Assembly: GCF_036543075.1 (NCBI RefSeq)
Contig: NZ_JAZHPF010000019.1
Coordinates: 5,961-69,960, forward strand
Length of the DNA: 64,000 nt
Origin: Deinococcus sp. YIM 134068
GTDB taxonomy: Bacteria > Deinococcota > Deinococci > Deinococcales > Deinococcaceae
Reading direction: 5' to 3'
In this document: piece after piece, positions 37,432 through 51,598 of the stretch
Layout of the letters: each line of letters opens with the position of its first letter
Position numbering within the stretch: position 1 is the first letter of the stretch
Position numbers and translations under genes: made by a program
The notes under the pieces: generated by a model
What the model was told of the DNA's origin: nothing
Database searches by the model: none
The model's input: only the letters and a program-made list of their open reading frames with translations

Positions 37432-39102
37432 TTAGCGGCCTGAGTTCTGCGGATCGGTGGGGTTCGTGGCGACGGGCGAGTCGGCCTGCCCCTCCAGCGC
37501 CGCCGCGCCGGTCTCGTGGGGACGCGAGGCGAGAGGGTCGATGTTGACGGACTCCTTGCTCACGCTGTCCACGAGGATATCGAGCACGCCCCCCTCGCGG
37601 GCGAGCTGCACGGCCTTGTTGGTGATGATCTCGCCGATGTTGAGGATGATCGTGTCGTCGGGGGCGAGGATCACGCGCGTGACCGGGCGGCCCAGGGCGT
37701 CGCGGACCTTCTGCTCCTGCTGCTGCTCCTGGCGCTCCTCCAGCGCGTGCCCGGCCTCCTCCCGCTTCTCGCCGAACCACGACTTCGCGCGGTCGAGCAG
37801 GTTGCTCGCGCCCTCGCTGACGCTGGCGACGCCGCCCGCCAGGGCCGCGCCCGTGGCCGGACCGCTCGACTTCGCCCCCAGGGTGGCGGCGATCAGTTCC
37901 TGCTCGGCGTTCAGGTGCCGCGCCCGCTCCACGATGGCCGGGGTGACGATCTGCCCCTGCGCGGCGACGAGGCTGCCACCCGGCGCACGCACGTCGCTGC
38001 GGACCCGGCGGCCCACCGTCGCCTCCACGCCCTCGGGCTGGGAAGCGTCCGAACCCGAGCTGACGCGCTCACGCAGGCCCTGCACGCCCTCCTGCACGGC
38101 CCCGCCCGTCGCGGCGGCGGTCAGGGCGGCGAGTGCTCCCGCCTGCTCGGCCCGCTGGGCCTGGAACTCGGTGATGAGCGCCCCCTTGTGCACGATCACC
38201 TCCTGCACCCCGTCGGCCATCTGCACGGTCACGTCGTTCGCGGCGGTCTTGCCCACCACGAACTCCTTCTGGCGCTCGGCGGTGGCACCCTGCAAGTTCT
38301 CGACGGTGCCCTGCACCCGCTCCTTGGCGCTGCCGTAGGCCTCGGACAGCACGCCCCCCGTCGCGGCGGTGGCGAGCGAGGTGAGCTTGCCCGCCTCCTC
38401 CGCCCGCGTGGCCTGCTCCTCGGTGATGGTGTCGCCCTTGTGGATCAGGACGGTGCCGTCGTCGAGGGTCAGGTCGCCGCCCGCCGTCTTGCCCACCACA
38501 TACTCGCGCTGGCGCTCCTTGGTGGCCTCGGCGATGTTGCCGTAGCCCTGCTTGACGCTCTCGGCGGCGCTCTGGTAGGCCCCCTTCAGGCCGCCCGCCT
38601 CCTGCTCCTGCATCGCCGCCGCCACGCTGATGGGCACGATGGCCGCGTCCTGGCCGATCTGCACGTTCTCGGGGGCCGGAACGAAGGTGCGCCCGCTGGA
38701 GAGGTCGCTGAAGATACCGCCCGTCGCCTCGTAGCCCTCGACCTGCCCGGTGCGCTCGTCGAAGAACACGTCGGCGATCTTGCCGAGGTTCTGCCCGTCG
38801 GTCGTGAGCAGGGTCATGCCCACGAGGCTGGTCTTGGAATCCAGCACGTCGGCCAGCCGCCCGTCCTCGCGGGTGGAGGTGATCTCCTCGGGGCTGCCGA
38901 TCATGATGGCGTCCTCGCCGATGGAGCGGATGGCCTCGAAGGGCACCACCTTCGCCGCGCGGAACCAGCCGCCCTCGTCCACGAGCAGCCCCAGCACCTC
39001 GTTCGCCTGGTGATCGAACACGAGGTCACGCACCGTCTCGATCTTCTCTCCGCTCTCGATGGCGATGATCGGGCGGCCCAGCAGTTCTTTGCCTTTCAGC
39101 AT
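37432..39102 (-). CDS. PRC-barrel domain protein with repeated central units
   Basis: A 556-residue protein. The ATG at 39102 has GGAG seven bases upstream. Two PRC-barrel units open it ([18 protein letters not shown] and [20 protein letters not shown]). A central part repeats a pattern twice or more: [19 protein letters not shown] with [20 protein letters not shown], and [18 protein letters not shown] with [21 protein letters not shown] helical Ala/Glu-rich linker ([17 protein letters not shown]) leads to a last barrel-like unit. PRC barrels occur in RimM and photosynthetic reaction centres; here it may be a stress or envelope scaffold. It follows a 44-residue membrane peptide in the same operon. 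Confidence 0.85.
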   Translation of the reverse strand: MLKGKELLGRPIIAIESGEKIETVRDLVFDHQANEVLGLLVDEGGWFRAAKVVPFEAIRSIGEDAIMIGSPEEITSTREDGRLADVLDSKTSLVGMTLLTTDGQNLGKIADVFFDERTGQVEGYEATGGIFSDLSSGRTFVPAPENVQIGQDAAIVPISVAAAMQEQEAGGLKGAYQSAAESVKQGYGNIAEATKERQREYVVGKTAGGDLTLDDGTVLIHKGDTITEEQATRAEEAGKLTSLATAATGGVLSEAYGSAKERVQGTVENLQGATAERQKEFVVGKTAANDVTVQMADGVQEVIVHKGALITEFQAQRAEQAGALAALTAAATGGAVQEGVQGLRERVSSGSDASQPEGVEATVGRRVRSDVRAPGGSLVAAQGQIVTPAIVERARHLNAEQELIAATLGAKSSGPATGAALAGGVASVSEGASNLLDRAKSWFGEKREEAGHALEERQEQQQEQKVRDALGRPVTRVILAPDDTIILNIGEIITNKAVQLAREGGVLDILVDSVSKESVNIDPLASRPHETGAAALEGQADSPVATNPTDPQNSGR

Positions 39103-39154
39103 GTGTTGTCTCCGTTCAGGGTGAAAGCCGGACAAGCTCCCGGCGCGCCAGGAC

Positions 39155-39289
39155 TCAGAAGCCGAGATTCAGGATGCCCTGCGGCTTGAGGTACAGGAAG
39201 TAGGCGAGCAGGAAAAGAACGATCAGGATAATGATGATGAGTAGGGCGGTCCTGCCGCCACCGCCGCCGGTTCCTTGCAGTCGGGCCAT
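39155..39289 (-). CDS. 44-residue single-pass membrane protein
   Basis: A short gene easily missed. ATG at 39289 with GGAGG eight bases upstream. The protein starts MARLQGT, followed by a run of glycines, a strong membrane helix ([19 protein letters not shown]) and the tail [10 protein letters not shown]. It ends 52 bases before the PRC-barrel ATG, in the same direction, and TAGACT at 39310-39315 can serve as -10 box for both. Function unknown. The ribosome-binding site, full membrane helix and operon position make it credible. Confidence 0.78.
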   Translation of the reverse strand: MARLQGTGGGGGRTALLIIIILIVLFLLAYFLYLKPQGILNLGF

Positions 39290-39309
39290 GTGTCAATCCT
39301 CCAAATAGA

Positions 39310-39315
39310 AGTCTA
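39310..39315 (-). promoter_or_regulatory. -10 box of the membrane peptide/PRC-barrel operon
   Basis: TAGACT on the minus strand, 20 bases before the ATG at 39289, leaving room for a short leader with GGAGG. Confidence 0.5.
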
Positions 39316-39410
39316 GAAACACCGCCGCGAGAGTGTGACGGGACACGCTCACTGCGGGTTGACGCAACCTTACGCCAGTCTTAAGGCGGCGATGAGTGCG
39401 GGCGTCATCC

Positions 39411-39416
39411 TACACT
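39411..39416 (+). promoter_or_regulatory. -10 box of a leaderless transcript (P-loop protein)
   Basis: TACACT, six bases before the ATG at 39423. Confidence 0.55.
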
Positions 39417-39422
39417 CCTCGC

Positions 39423-40195
39423 ATGAGCGTGCCGTCCCAGCCGTTGCCCCATCTCTCCGCCGATTCCCCGCGAGGTCCCCATGAGCGGCGGCTGGCCGAG
39501 CTGCCCCTTACCGTCCTCGTGGGGGTGACGGGGGTGGGCAAGAGTACCGCGCTCGCGGCCCTGACCGCCGCCGACCCCGCCGCACGGGTGCTGCCCGACC
39601 GCCGCGAGATCACCGACCACGCCATGATCCTTCCCCTCGCGGGCGGCCCGGTTGCGGACCGTGCCGAACGCTTCCGCCTCACCGCCCTGTACCGGGAGCG
39701 GCACCCCGGCGGCATGGCGCACGCGCTCGGTGGATTGACGGCAGACACATCGTACTGGGGCGAGCGGCCAATCTTTGACGGCCTGCGCGGGCTGGAGGAG
39801 GTGCGGCACGCGGCGGAGAGGTTCCCCCTCTGGCGCTTCGTGGCGCTGAACGCTCCAGACGCGGTGAGGGTGAGGAGGTTGCTGGGGCGCGGGGACGCCT
39901 TTGACCGGGTAGCGGTGCAGGAGGGAGGCGACCTCCGCGAGCAGTTGGCCGCCCTGTCCGGCGTGGAGGCCGTGTTCACCCCAGCCGAGCTGGACGACCT
40001 CGCCGCACTGACGGGGGAGGGACACACTCCGGCGGACCTCCTCGCCAAGACGCGCATCGTGGTGACGGAGCGGGCGCACTACGACCCGGACGCGGCCTCG
40101 GCCTTCCTGCTGACCCTGCCGCCCACGCGTGCCCTGATTCTCGACACGGTGAAACTCTCGCCGGAGCAGGTGGCGGACGCCATTCGGGAGTGGGC

Positions 40196-40199
<4 letters not shown>
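39423..40199 (+). CDS. P-loop ATP/GTP-binding protein
   Basis: A 258-residue nucleotide-binding protein. Walker A is [10 protein letters not shown] at about residues 38-47, followed by [20 protein letters not shown], suggesting a small-kinase-like or AAA-like P-loop fold. [10 protein letters not shown] may contain a Walker B-like acid. No named family is obvious. Placed from ATG 39423 because of the TACACT box six bases upstream. The stop shares ATGA with the next gene, an enolase-superfamily enzyme, so the two probably act together. Confidence 0.8.
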
Positions 40200-41293
<1,094 letters not shown>

Positions 41294-41310
41294 AACCCTC
41301 GGCGCGGGAA

Positions 41311-41363
41311 GGATTCCGACCTTGTGTAGGCAAAGGCGCACACCTCTGCACAAGTTGGAATCC
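41311..41363. other. Long imperfect hairpin after the enolase-superfamily gene
   Basis: GGATTCCGACCTTGTG (41311-41326) pairs with CACAAGTTGGAATCC (41349-41363) with one mismatch and one bulge. A T-run (ATTTTTGTG) comes only about 28 bases later. It may end the upstream transcript or act in the next leader. Confidence 0.6.
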
Positions 41364-41461
41364 CGACAAACGCCCGCCCAGCGGTCATATTTTTGTGACT
41401 CCAACCCGTGACTCGACTGGGAACACCTCGCCTTTTTCCCTGTCCTCGGTGAAAATGCGCT

Positions 41462-41740
41462 ATGTCTCAAGAGATGTTCAATGCCTTGATTCTGCCCCTG
41501 CTCTTCAGCATGGCGGGCGGCACCTATGCCTACTTGCGGTTCCCGGAGCGCCGCCCCAGCGTGCTGCTGACGCTGATTCTGTTTCAGCTCGTGGGGTCCG
41601 CCGGGCACACAATGGAGCCGGGCGAGGCGTTGTTCGGACTGCTCGGCCTGCACGGCCTCGTCGTGTTCGGACTGCTGGTCCACGGGCTGCTGACGCCGCA
41701 GGGCGAACCCGCGACGGAGCGGGTGAGGCAGGACAAGTAA
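41462..41740 (+). CDS. Small membrane protein, three helices
   Basis: A 92-residue membrane protein. Hydrophobic segments are at about residues 7-24 (NALILPLLFSMAGGTYAYL), 32-48 (VLLTLILFQLVGSAGH) and 57-76 (LFGLLGLHGLVVFGLLVHGLL). No charged motif suggests a catalytic role and I do not recognise the family. A weak GGTGA is 10 bases before the ATG. A repeat array follows 44 bases after the stop. Confidence 0.72.
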   Translation: MSQEMFNALILPLLFSMAGGTYAYLRFPERRPSVLLTLILFQLVGSAGHTMEPGEALFGLLGLHGLVVFGLLVHGLLTPQGEPATERVRQDK

Positions 41741-41783
41741 CGAATCGGCAATAGACCTCCGGCGAACATGGGCGTTCCGGGGT

Positions 41784-41874
41784 GCAGAGGGTCGAAAGCA
41801 GAAGGTCAAGGGCAGAAGGCAGGAGACATACGCCCTCGGCCTTCTGCTCTTTGCTTTCTGCGCCTTCTACAGAG
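41784..41874. repeat. Inverted heptamer array, GCAGAAG family
   Basis: Six direct heptamers of GCAGAAG type, a short spacer, then at least four units of the reverse type (CTTCTGC) to about 41874. The same family is found at 49106-49172 and 50231-50292. Confidence 0.85.
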
Positions 41875-41877
41875 GGT

Positions 41878-41921
41878 CCAAAAAGAAGCGGTGGGCTGGG
41901 AGCGACCCGTCCACCGCTTCT
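41878..41921 (-). terminator. Terminator of the subtilase gene
   Basis: A perfect 11-bp stem (AGAAGCGGTGG with CCACCGCTTCT) on the minus strand, followed by TTTTTGG, 20 bases after the stop. Confidence 0.85.
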
Positions 41922-41940
41922 GCCCTGAGTCGGGCGTCGG

Positions 41941-43320
41941 TTACTGCGTGGCGGCGCGCACGGCGGCCTCGGCGTCGAGGAGGGGCAGACCACCCGAGGA
42001 GTTCGCGGAGGAGACGAGCAGGGCGCGCGTCTGGGCAGCGGTGAGGCTGGGGTTTGCGGCGCGCATCAGGGCGGCCACCCCGCTCACGAGGGGCGCGGCC
42101 TCGCTCGTGCCCGCGCTAAGGGCGTAGTTGTCACCGGGGGCCAGCACCAGCATGTCCTGGCTGGCGGTGGCCCCGCTGCATACCCCGGCTCCCGCCCCCC
42201 CAGGCGCGACGAGATCGAGGGCACGTGTCTGGGTGGCATTGGGGCGGGCGCTGTAGCAGGCGAGGGCAGTGTTGCTCGCTCCGAGGGCACCCACCGCGAT
42301 GACGTTCGGATTGTTGGCCGGGTAATACACCCCTTGATTGGGAGTATTCCCCGCCGCCGCTACCAACACCGCACTCTGCGCGGCGCTATTCAGCGCGGCC
42401 TCCAGCGCCTGGTCGCCGGGGTCGCTCCCCGCTTCACCCGCGAAGCCCAGGCTCATGTTGATGACCTTGGCCCCCTGCCGCACGGCGTAGTTCAGCCCCG
42501 CCGCGAGGGTGGAGGTCGAACCGTTCGCCTGGTTCGTTGACGAGGCCTCCAGCACCTTGACCGGCAACACGTTGCGCCCGCTCCACGTCACGCCCGCCAG
42601 CCCCACGTCGTTGTTGGTGGTCGCGCCGAGCAGGCCCGTGACCGCCGTGCCGTGCCCGTCCGAGTCCTGCGTGGCCGCCGTGCCGCCGTTGAAGGTCGCG
42701 CCGCTCAGCAGCCGCCCGTTCAGGTCCTCGTGGCTGCCGTCGGCTCCAGAGTCCAGCACCGCCGTCAGCGCCGCCATGGGCGTCTTGCCGCAGGCCGTCA
42801 GGAAGTCCCATGCCCCCTCCGCGTTGATGCGGGGCAGGTAGTCCTGGAAGAGGGTCACGGTCCGGCTCTCGTTGATGAACCCCTCGTTGCCAGGGTAGCC
42901 GGGGTCGTTGACCGCCGCCAGCGCCCTGTAGATAAAGTCTGGCTGTGCCCGCAGTCCCGCCGCCGTCAGCCGACCCGCAAAGGCCCGGTCCGTCTCGCCC
43001 GCCGGGGTCACGGCCAGCGTGAGGTCGTCCGTCACCCGCTGCGTCCGCACGGTGGAGAGCAGGCTCAGGCCCTGCGCGCTCAGGGTGCCGCCCGCGCCTA
43101 CGACGAGGACCCGGCCCGGCACGTGCGGCGCGGTCCAGTCGGGGGTGGGCACCTGCGTCTGTACCACGCTCGCCGCCCGCACGCTCGCGGGAAGGGGCAC
43201 GCCACCGGGGATGGCCTGTGGGCAGACGGCGGTGCCGTCGTCCTCGTCGCCCACCGATGGACCGGGGCACGCCGTGAGCAGGAGACTGAGGGTCAGCAGG
43301 GGCAGCGCGAGTCTCATCAT
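41941..43320 (-). CDS. S8 (subtilisin-family) serine peptidase, lipoprotein
   Basis: A 459-residue secreted subtilase. [10 protein letters not shown] gives a lipidation cysteine near residue 18. A propeptide-like region ([19 protein letters not shown] and [20 protein letters not shown]) precedes the catalytic domain. Asp is in [14 protein letters not shown], His in [14 protein letters not shown], the oxyanion Asn probably in [10 protein letters not shown] and Ser in [16 protein letters not shown], where the usual Met after Ser is Glu. Two ATGs stand side by side; the second (43317) lies six bases after TATGAC and may be the real leaderless start. Confidence 0.92.
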   Translation of the reverse strand: MMRLALPLLTLSLLLTACPGPSVGDEDDGTAVCPQAIPGGVPLPASVRAASVVQTQVPTPDWTAPHVPGRVLVVGAGGTLSAQGLSLLSTVRTQRVTDDLTLAVTPAGETDRAFAGRLTAAGLRAQPDFIYRALAAVNDPGYPGNEGFINESRTVTLFQDYLPRINAEGAWDFLTACGKTPMAALTAVLDSGADGSHEDLNGRLLSGATFNGGTAATQDSDGHGTAVTGLLGATTNNDVGLAGVTWSGRNVLPVKVLEASSTNQANGSTSTLAAGLNYAVRQGAKVINMSLGFAGEAGSDPGDQALEAALNSAAQSAVLVAAAGNTPNQGVYYPANNPNVIAVGALGASNTALACYSARPNATQTRALDLVAPGGAGAGVCSGATASQDMLVLAPGDNYALSAGTSEAAPLVSGVAALMRAANPSLTAAQTRALLVSSANSSGGLPLLDAEAAVRAATQ

Positions 43321-43405
43321 TCAGTCATACCGCACGGACCTGACGCGACACTGAGCGTTAGGCCGCACACTTCTCACCCGACGGGCTGGACATCCACCCG
43401 CCACG

Positions 43406-43411
43406 TACCAT
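43406..43411 (+). promoter_or_regulatory. -10 box of a leaderless transcript (Uma2 gene)
   Basis: TACCAT, six bases before the ATG at 43418. Confidence 0.55.
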
Positions 43412-43417
43412 GACCGT

Positions 43418-43978
43418 ATGAGTGACCTGGCCCTACGCAAGCTCAGCGAGGAGGAGTACCTGCGAACGGAGGAGTTGAGTCCCGTCCGGCGTGAGTACGT
43501 AGACGGCTTCGTGTACGCCCACGCGGGCGCGAGCCTGCCGCACAACCGCATCTCCTCGAACATCCAGGGCATTCTCATTCCGGCGAGCCGACGCGGCTCC
43601 TGCTGGACCTACACCAACGATATGAAAGTTCGTGTCAAGCGGCTGGGGCAACTTCGCTACTCCTCCCCCGATCTCGTCGTCGTGTGCAAACCGCACGAGG
43701 ACTTGAGGGAGGCCGAGAATCACCCCTGCCTGATCGTGGAAATTCTCAGCCAATCCACCCGGCAGGTGGACATGACCTACAAAGCTCAGGACTACCTCAG
43801 CCTGCACAGCCTGCGGGGCTATCTCCTCGTGGACAGCGAGGACCGGGCCGCCGAGTTCTACCGCCGGATGCCGAACGGGTGGGAACTGGAGACGGTGGAG
43901 AACGGCGTGCGCCTGCCATGTGTGGACGTGGAGTTGAGGATGGAGGAGGTCTATGCAGGGGTGGGGGCGGAGACATAG
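43418..43978 (+). CDS. Uma2-family protein (restriction-endonuclease-like fold)
   Basis: A 186-residue protein of the Uma2/DUF820 family. These have a PD-(D/E)XK nuclease-like fold, are found in many copies in cyanobacteria and Deinococcus, and have no proven role. Family landmarks are SEEEYLRTEEL, REYVDGFVYAHAG, PHNRISSNI, the putative catalytic Asp in YSSPDLVVVC, and Glu with the following strand in CLIVEILSQSTR, then QDYLSLHSLRGYLLVD. Single gene with a leaderless-type promoter. Confidence 0.88.
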   Translation: MSDLALRKLSEEEYLRTEELSPVRREYVDGFVYAHAGASLPHNRISSNIQGILIPASRRGSCWTYTNDMKVRVKRLGQLRYSSPDLVVVCKPHEDLREAENHPCLIVEILSQSTRQVDMTYKAQDYLSLHSLRGYLLVDSEDRAAEFYRRMPNGWELETVENGVRLPCVDVELRMEEVYAGVGAET

Positions 43979-44070
43979 CCTCCTTCTGTTCAAGCCGAGC
44001 TGAAGGATGTTTGACGCCACGCCTCTTCAATCGCCCCCTCCACCCCGACGAGATTCCTCAAGACCCCCGC

Positions 44071-44193
44071 TGGCGACCCCTCCCCCCCTTCGGGGCACCC
44101 CCCTTGAGGGGAGGCGATCACCGCAGCAAAAGAAGAAGCCTCCCCAAAAGGCTCCCTCTGAGGGGAGCTGTCAGCGAAGCTGACTGAGGGGTA
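44071..44193. repeat. REP-like palindromic elements
   Basis: Two or three GC-rich palindromes lie in tandem: one around CCCCTTGAGGGG near 44100-44113, and one double hairpin with GCTCCCTCTGAGGGGAGC at 44151-44168 and TCAGCGAAGCTGA at 44171-44183. A similar two-hairpin layout occurs at 57258-57310. Confidence 0.65.
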
Positions 44194-44206
44194 CGTCCAC
44201 CAACCC

Positions 44207-44245
44207 AAAGCCCCCACCCATCCACCGGGCGGGGGCCTTTCTTTT
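44207..44245. terminator. Bidirectional terminator between Uma2 gene and acnA
   Basis: GCCCCCACCC pairs with GGGCGGGGGC (one G-U), followed on the plus strand by CTTTCTTTTG and on the minus strand by TTTGGG. It can end acnA and read-through from the left. Confidence 0.7.
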
Positions 44246-44265
44246 GACCGGGTTGCGGCTCCGGC

Positions 44266-46980
<2,715 letters not shown>

Positions 46981-47227
46981 GTCTGGTCTCCTCCTTGCCC
47001 GCAGAGGGGCAGCCCGCACAAACGGGTTCAGATGCCCCCATGATAGGTCAAGCAGCCCCATACGCTCATCGTCCCCCTCACAGGAACTATGTAACAACTC
47101 TGGAGACAACAAGAGAAGGGCTAAGTGCCTCTCAACCCCGACCGCCGAAGGAAGGAGTACGCTGCCCTTGCTTCCACACTTTGGCCCGAGAACCACGAAC
47201 GTGCCCGGCACGGAAAGGAACACGGCT

Positions 47228-47572
47228 ATGGATGACGGCAGGAACGGCGACGGGGGCGGGACGGGACCGCAGGACAACGTGACGTTGCGCGAGGTGACGG
47301 ACAACGCGGCGTGGGACACGGGGGGCGAGAAGAGCACGGGCGACGCCATCCACGACGGCATCTACCGGGACGTGAGCGACGAGAACGCGGGGGCCGGTGC
47401 CGACACACCCGTGATGGGGACGGCGACGAGCGACGACGGGAGGGAGGCGAGTGCCCCGGCAGGTGGGCAGGAGACGAACACGCTCACCCACGGCGGCTAC
47501 AGCGGGGGAATGCCCGCGAGCGGCGCGACGACCCTGCCGGAGAAGACGGTGGAGGGTGAGGAGGGGAGCTAG
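47228..47572 (+). CDS. Small acidic, disordered protein
   Basis: A 114-residue protein rich in Gly, Asp, Glu, Thr and Ala ([19 protein letters not shown], then [18 protein letters not shown]). No hydrophobic segment; it is probably intrinsically disordered and hydrophilic, a type of composition seen in desiccation-related proteins, though no named motif is present. AAGGAA lies about nine bases before the ATG. It is divergent from acnA. Confidence 0.6.
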   Translation: MDDGRNGDGGGTGPQDNVTLREVTDNAAWDTGGEKSTGDAIHDGIYRDVSDENAGAGADTPVMGTATSDDGREASAPAGGQETNTLTHGGYSGGMPASGATTLPEKTVEGEEGS

Positions 47573-47888
47573 GGCTGGTCAGACGCCCCCTCACCCTGGC
47601 CCTTTTCCATCGGGGAGAAGAAAGAAACAGTGCAGGCCGTTGCTTTTTAGCCCCTCCCCCCTGAACGCTTGATATGCAATAAAAACTTAGTGTGTCAGAC
47701 GTACTCTTTTCCCCCTCCCTCCGTGTGGGGGCGGGGGGTGACGAGCGGCGCTTGTCCTTCTGTACTACGGTAGAAACACTTCCACTGCCCGATTTGCAAT
47801 TCACATCAAGCGTCTTGAGGTTAGGGGCCGGGTGGGGGTAAACGGGCGTGACAACCCTGCCAACCAACTCGTCAACTCCTCCAAACCT
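47573..47888. other. 316-base intergenic region with repeat element
   Basis: No gene. It holds the second copy of the dispersed element and its inverted fragment, and an AT-rich centre unusual for this sequence (about 47670-47700). Confidence 0.7.
47650..47818. repeat. Dispersed intergenic element, copy 2 with inverted end
   Basis: 47704-47818 matches copy 1 (37216-37345) in its hairpin and in the right end TTCACATCAAGCGT (47800-47813). At the other side 47650-47673 is an exact reverse complement of 37322-37345. The two ends therefore face each other, as the ends of a small inverted-repeat element about 165 bases long would. Confidence 0.6.
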
Positions 47889-48956
<1,068 letters not shown>

Positions 48957-49050
48957 TCTCCCCCCGCTCCCGTGTGGAAAAAAGCACGGTTTCTTCCGCT
49001 TGAGGGCAGGGAAACCCCGACGAAGGACTCATGTTCGGTCAGGGAGAATC

Positions 49051-49078
49051 GCCAGTGTCTAGTTGCCAGTCGCCAGGG
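49051..49078. repeat. Heptamer array, GCCAGTC family
   Basis: Four heptamers of GCCAGTC/GCCAGGG type; one unit is diverged. It adjoins the GCAGAAG-type array that follows. Confidence 0.65.
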
Positions 49079-49105
49079 ACGGCAGAGGGCAGGTCATCCA
49101 ATTTC

Positions 49106-49172
49106 GGCGAAGGTCGCAGTAGGCAGAAGGCCAACGACAAACGCCTTTGCCTTCCGCCTTCGACCTTCTGCC
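49106..49172. repeat. Inverted heptamer array, GGCAGAAG family
   Basis: Three to four direct units (GGCGAAG, GTCGCAG type), a spacer, then four reverse units (CCTTCCG/CCTTCTG). It ends 25 bases before the stop of the aldo/keto reductase gene. Confidence 0.75.
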
Positions 49173-49196
49173 TCCTCCCCCCTCTCCCCCACCCGC

Positions 49197-50087
49197 TCAG
49201 CGGCGCTTGCTCTCCCACTCCTGACGGCCCACCTCGTCGAGGCGGTGGAAGTCGTCGTCAGAGAGTTGCAGCCCGGCGGCGGCCACGTTCTCCTCCAGGT
49301 GGCGGACCTTGCCCGTGCCGGGGATGGGGAGCATGACGGGGCTGCGCTTCAGGACCCAGGCGAGCGCGACCTGTGACGGCGTGGCCCCGATCCGCCGTGC
49401 CACCTCGTCGAGGACGTTGCCCTCCCGCGCGAGGCCGCCCGCCGCGAGGGGATACCACGGGATGAAGCCGATGCCCTCGCGCCCGCAGTGGTCGAGCACG
49501 TCCTCGGACTTGCGGTTCACGAGGTTGTAGAGGTTCTGCACCGTGGCGACCGGGAAGACCTGCCGGGCGGCCTCGATCTCCTCGACGCTGACCTCACTCA
49601 GCCCGGCGTGGCGGATCACGCCCTCGTCCATCAGCTCGCGGATGGCCCCGAACTGCTCGTCGTGGGGAACCCCGGCGTCGATGCGGTGGAGCTGCCACAG
49701 GTCGATGCGCTCCACGCCGAGGCGGCGGCGGGAGAGGTATGCCTGCTGCTTGAGGTAGTCGGGGCGACCCAGCGCGGTCCATACGTTCGGGCCGGTGCGG
49801 ACAAAGCCCCCCTTCGTGGCGATCACCACCGTGTCGTAGGGATACAGGGCCTCGCGGAGCAGCTCCTCGCTCACCGCCGGGCCATACGAGTCGGCAGTGT
49901 CGATGAAGTTCACCCCGAGGTCGGGCAGGCGGCGCAGGGTGGCGAGTGCCCCCTCCCGGTCGGCGGGGTCGCCCCAGACGCCCTCCCCCGTGATCCGCAT
50001 CGCGCCGAAGCCGAGGCGGTTGACCTCCAGCTCACCCCCGATGCGGAACGTGCCGCTCTGCGCGGCGTTCGCTTCCAGCTTGGTCAT
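49197..50087 (-). CDS. Aldo/keto reductase
   Basis: NADPH-dependent oxidoreductase with a TIM barrel, 296 residues. The catalytic tetrad is visible: Asp and Tyr in [10 protein letters not shown], Lys in VIATKGG and His in LWQLHRID. The cofactor region [13 protein letters not shown] near the C-terminus fits NADP binding. The ATG at 50087 has GGGAGGGA seven bases upstream; an open frame that reaches 50300 passes through a repeat array. The substrate is unknown. Likely a single gene. Confidence 0.9.
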   Translation of the reverse strand: MTKLEANAAQSGTFRIGGELEVNRLGFGAMRITGEGVWGDPADREGALATLRRLPDLGVNFIDTADSYGPAVSEELLREALYPYDTVVIATKGGFVRTGPNVWTALGRPDYLKQQAYLSRRRLGVERIDLWQLHRIDAGVPHDEQFGAIRELMDEGVIRHAGLSEVSVEEIEAARQVFPVATVQNLYNLVNRKSEDVLDHCGREGIGFIPWYPLAAGGLAREGNVLDEVARRIGATPSQVALAWVLKRSPVMLPIPGTGKVRHLEENVAAAGLQLSDDDFHRLDEVGRQEWESKRR

Positions 50088-50230
50088 GGTGTTTCCCTCC
50101 CACCGGGCATTGTGCGGCGGCGGATGTGAGGGGACGGTGGGCGATCCCCCGGCGGGAGCTTGGGGGAGAGGAGGGCCGGGGCAGTCGGCGGGGCGAGAGA
50201 CCGGGCCGTAGGTGGAGCTGTGAACGTCGC

Positions 50231-50292
50231 GGAAGGCAGAAGGCGGAAGGCTGACAGCAGGTGCCTTCCGCCTTCCGCCTTCGACCCTCTGC
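50231..50292. repeat. Inverted heptamer array, GGAAGGC family
   Basis: Three direct units (GGAAGGC, AGAAGGC, GGAAGGC), an 11-base spacer, then GCCTTCC, GCCTTCC and GCCTTCG. The best-conserved pairing among the arrays; it would form a near-perfect 20-bp stem. Confidence 0.88.
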
Positions 50293-50323
50293 ACCCTCAA
50301 CCTGCACGTTCCCAGGATGTCAC

Positions 50324-50351
50324 GCTGGCGGCTGGAAGCTGGCCGCTGATC
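50324..50351. repeat. Heptamer array, GCTGGAA family
   Basis: Four units of the type GCTGGCG/GCTGGAA, immediately downstream of the nitroreductase stop. No inverted partner was found next to it. Confidence 0.75.
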
Positions 50352-50360
50352 CCCTTCCCC

Positions 50361-51203
50361 TCATTCCCCCTCCGGCACCTCGCACGTCTCCCGGAAGACG
50401 AACTGCCCCAGCCGCTTGCGGTGGCGGCTGCTCCAGTCAATCGTGGGCCGCCGCTCGTCGTCGGGGAGGTAGCCGAGGCGGTAGACGGCCATGAGTTCGA
50501 GGCTGTCCGGCACGTGCAGCAGCTCGCGGATGGCCTGCCAGCGGTGGGGCAGTTCCATCGGGGTGGAGACGAATTGCAGGCCCATGCCGATCTCCCCGAC
50601 CGCGTTCCAGATGTTCTCCATCGCCGCGCCGAGGCCGAAGACGGAGTAGAAGCCGCTGAGTTCGCCGGGGCGGTACTCGGCCTTGTCGAGCAGCGCGGCG
50701 AGGAGGAGGGGACTGCCCTCCACCAACTTGCGGTTGTCCTCGCCGAGCCGCTTCGGGACGCCGAGTTGCCGCATGACCCGCAGCCCCGCGTCCGAGAAGA
50801 CCTGCCGGGTGAAGGGGCGCAGCGGGCCGGGCAGGTGGTCGATGTGGATGCCGTCGCGCCTCTGCTCCATCTCGGCCTCGGTGAAGCGGAAGTAGCGGCG
50901 ATACCGCTCGAAGAAGACGCCCGCCTCGATGAGTTCGGTCATGCTCTCGCCCGCGATCCGCGCGACCTGCCCGATGGTTCCCCGGTCCTCGACGAGGACG
51001 AAGCGCCACGGCTGGGAGTTGAAGTGGCTGGGGGCGGCCTGCGCGACCCGCATCAGGAGGTGCTGGTGCTCGCGGCTGACCGGACCTGGCCGGAAGGGGC
51101 CGTTCGTGGTCCGGCGGGCGAGCAACCCCTCGATCAGCCCACCGCTGGGCAGGCCAGTGGCGAGCGGCCTCGGGAGGGGCGGAGTCGGGGGCGGGACGGT
51201 CAT
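50361..51203 (-). CDS. Nitroreductase-family protein
   Basis: FMN-dependent oxidoreductase of the nitroreductase fold, 280 residues. FMN-binding stretches are [16 protein letters not shown] (Arg-Arg start), [19 protein letters not shown] and [22 protein letters not shown] 40-residue insertion with [22 protein letters not shown] is typical of a subgroup with unknown substrate. TAGCCT lies seven bases before the ATG at 51203, so a leaderless message is likely. Confidence 0.88.
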   Translation of the reverse strand: MTVPPPTPPLPRPLATGLPSGGLIEGLLARRTTNGPFRPGPVSREHQHLLMRVAQAAPSHFNSQPWRFVLVEDRGTIGQVARIAGESMTELIEAGVFFERYRRYFRFTEAEMEQRRDGIHIDHLPGPLRPFTRQVFSDAGLRVMRQLGVPKRLGEDNRKLVEGSPLLLAALLDKAEYRPGELSGFYSVFGLGAAMENIWNAVGEIGMGLQFVSTPMELPHRWQAIRELLHVPDSLELMAVYRLGYLPDDERRPTIDWSSRHRKRLGQFVFRETCEVPEGE

Positions 51204-51210
51204 GAGACGC

Positions 51211-51216
51211 AGGCTA
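51211..51216 (-). promoter_or_regulatory. -10 box of a leaderless transcript (nitroreductase)
   Basis: TAGCCT on the minus strand, seven bases before the ATG at 51203. Confidence 0.55.
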
Positions 51217-51248
51217 GCGCGGCGGTCCGGGGCGTCGTGCCCCCACCC

Positions 51249-51554
51249 TCACCATGCCCCCCACAGCCCCACCGCGAAGGCCCCCGCGCACCCCAGCGCC
51301 AGCCGCCAGTGGTCCGCCCGCCCCGGCCTCGTGCGCGGCATCAGGAGCAGCAGCCCCAGCGCGGGCAACAGCGCGAGACCCCGCAGGCCAGAGAGCACTC
51401 CCGAAATCGCCACCCCGACACACACCACGAAGAAGAGGGCGTGGTGCGGCCAGCGCGCCGGCAGCCGCCACCCCCGTTGCAGGCTCAGCCCCAGCGCCAG
51501 CAGTCCCCCCAGCAGCGCGGCGGTCACGAGGAGGGCGAGGCGGTGGGGGGGCAC
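51249..51554 (-). CDS. Small membrane protein, four helices
   Basis: A 101-residue hydrophobic protein from GTG at 51554. Segments are about residues 5-24, 36-54 ([20 protein letters not shown]), 57-72 and 82-101 ([17 protein letters not shown]). No motif is recognised. No clear ribosome-binding site or -10 box precedes the start, which lowers confidence. It is divergent from the lipoprotein gene with only 44 bases between. Confidence 0.55.
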   Translation of the reverse strand: MPPHRLALLVTAALLGGLLALGLSLQRGWRLPARWPHHALFFVVCVGVAISGVLSGLRGLALLPALGLLLLMPRTRPGRADHWRLALGCAGAFAVGLWGAW

Positions 51555-51585
51555 GTGCCCGATGCTCGCACGTCCCCGAGCGGCG

Positions 51586-51591
51586 TATCGT
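51586..51591 (+). promoter_or_regulatory. -10 box of a leaderless transcript (lipoprotein)
   Basis: TATCGT, seven bases before the ATG at 51599. Confidence 0.5.
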
Positions 51592-51598
51592 GCCCCCC

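Noticed and set aside
44071..44193. A possible tRNA or small RNA in the palindromic stretch before acnA
   Set aside because: The hairpins lack the cloverleaf spacing and conserved tRNA bases; they match the REP-like layout better.
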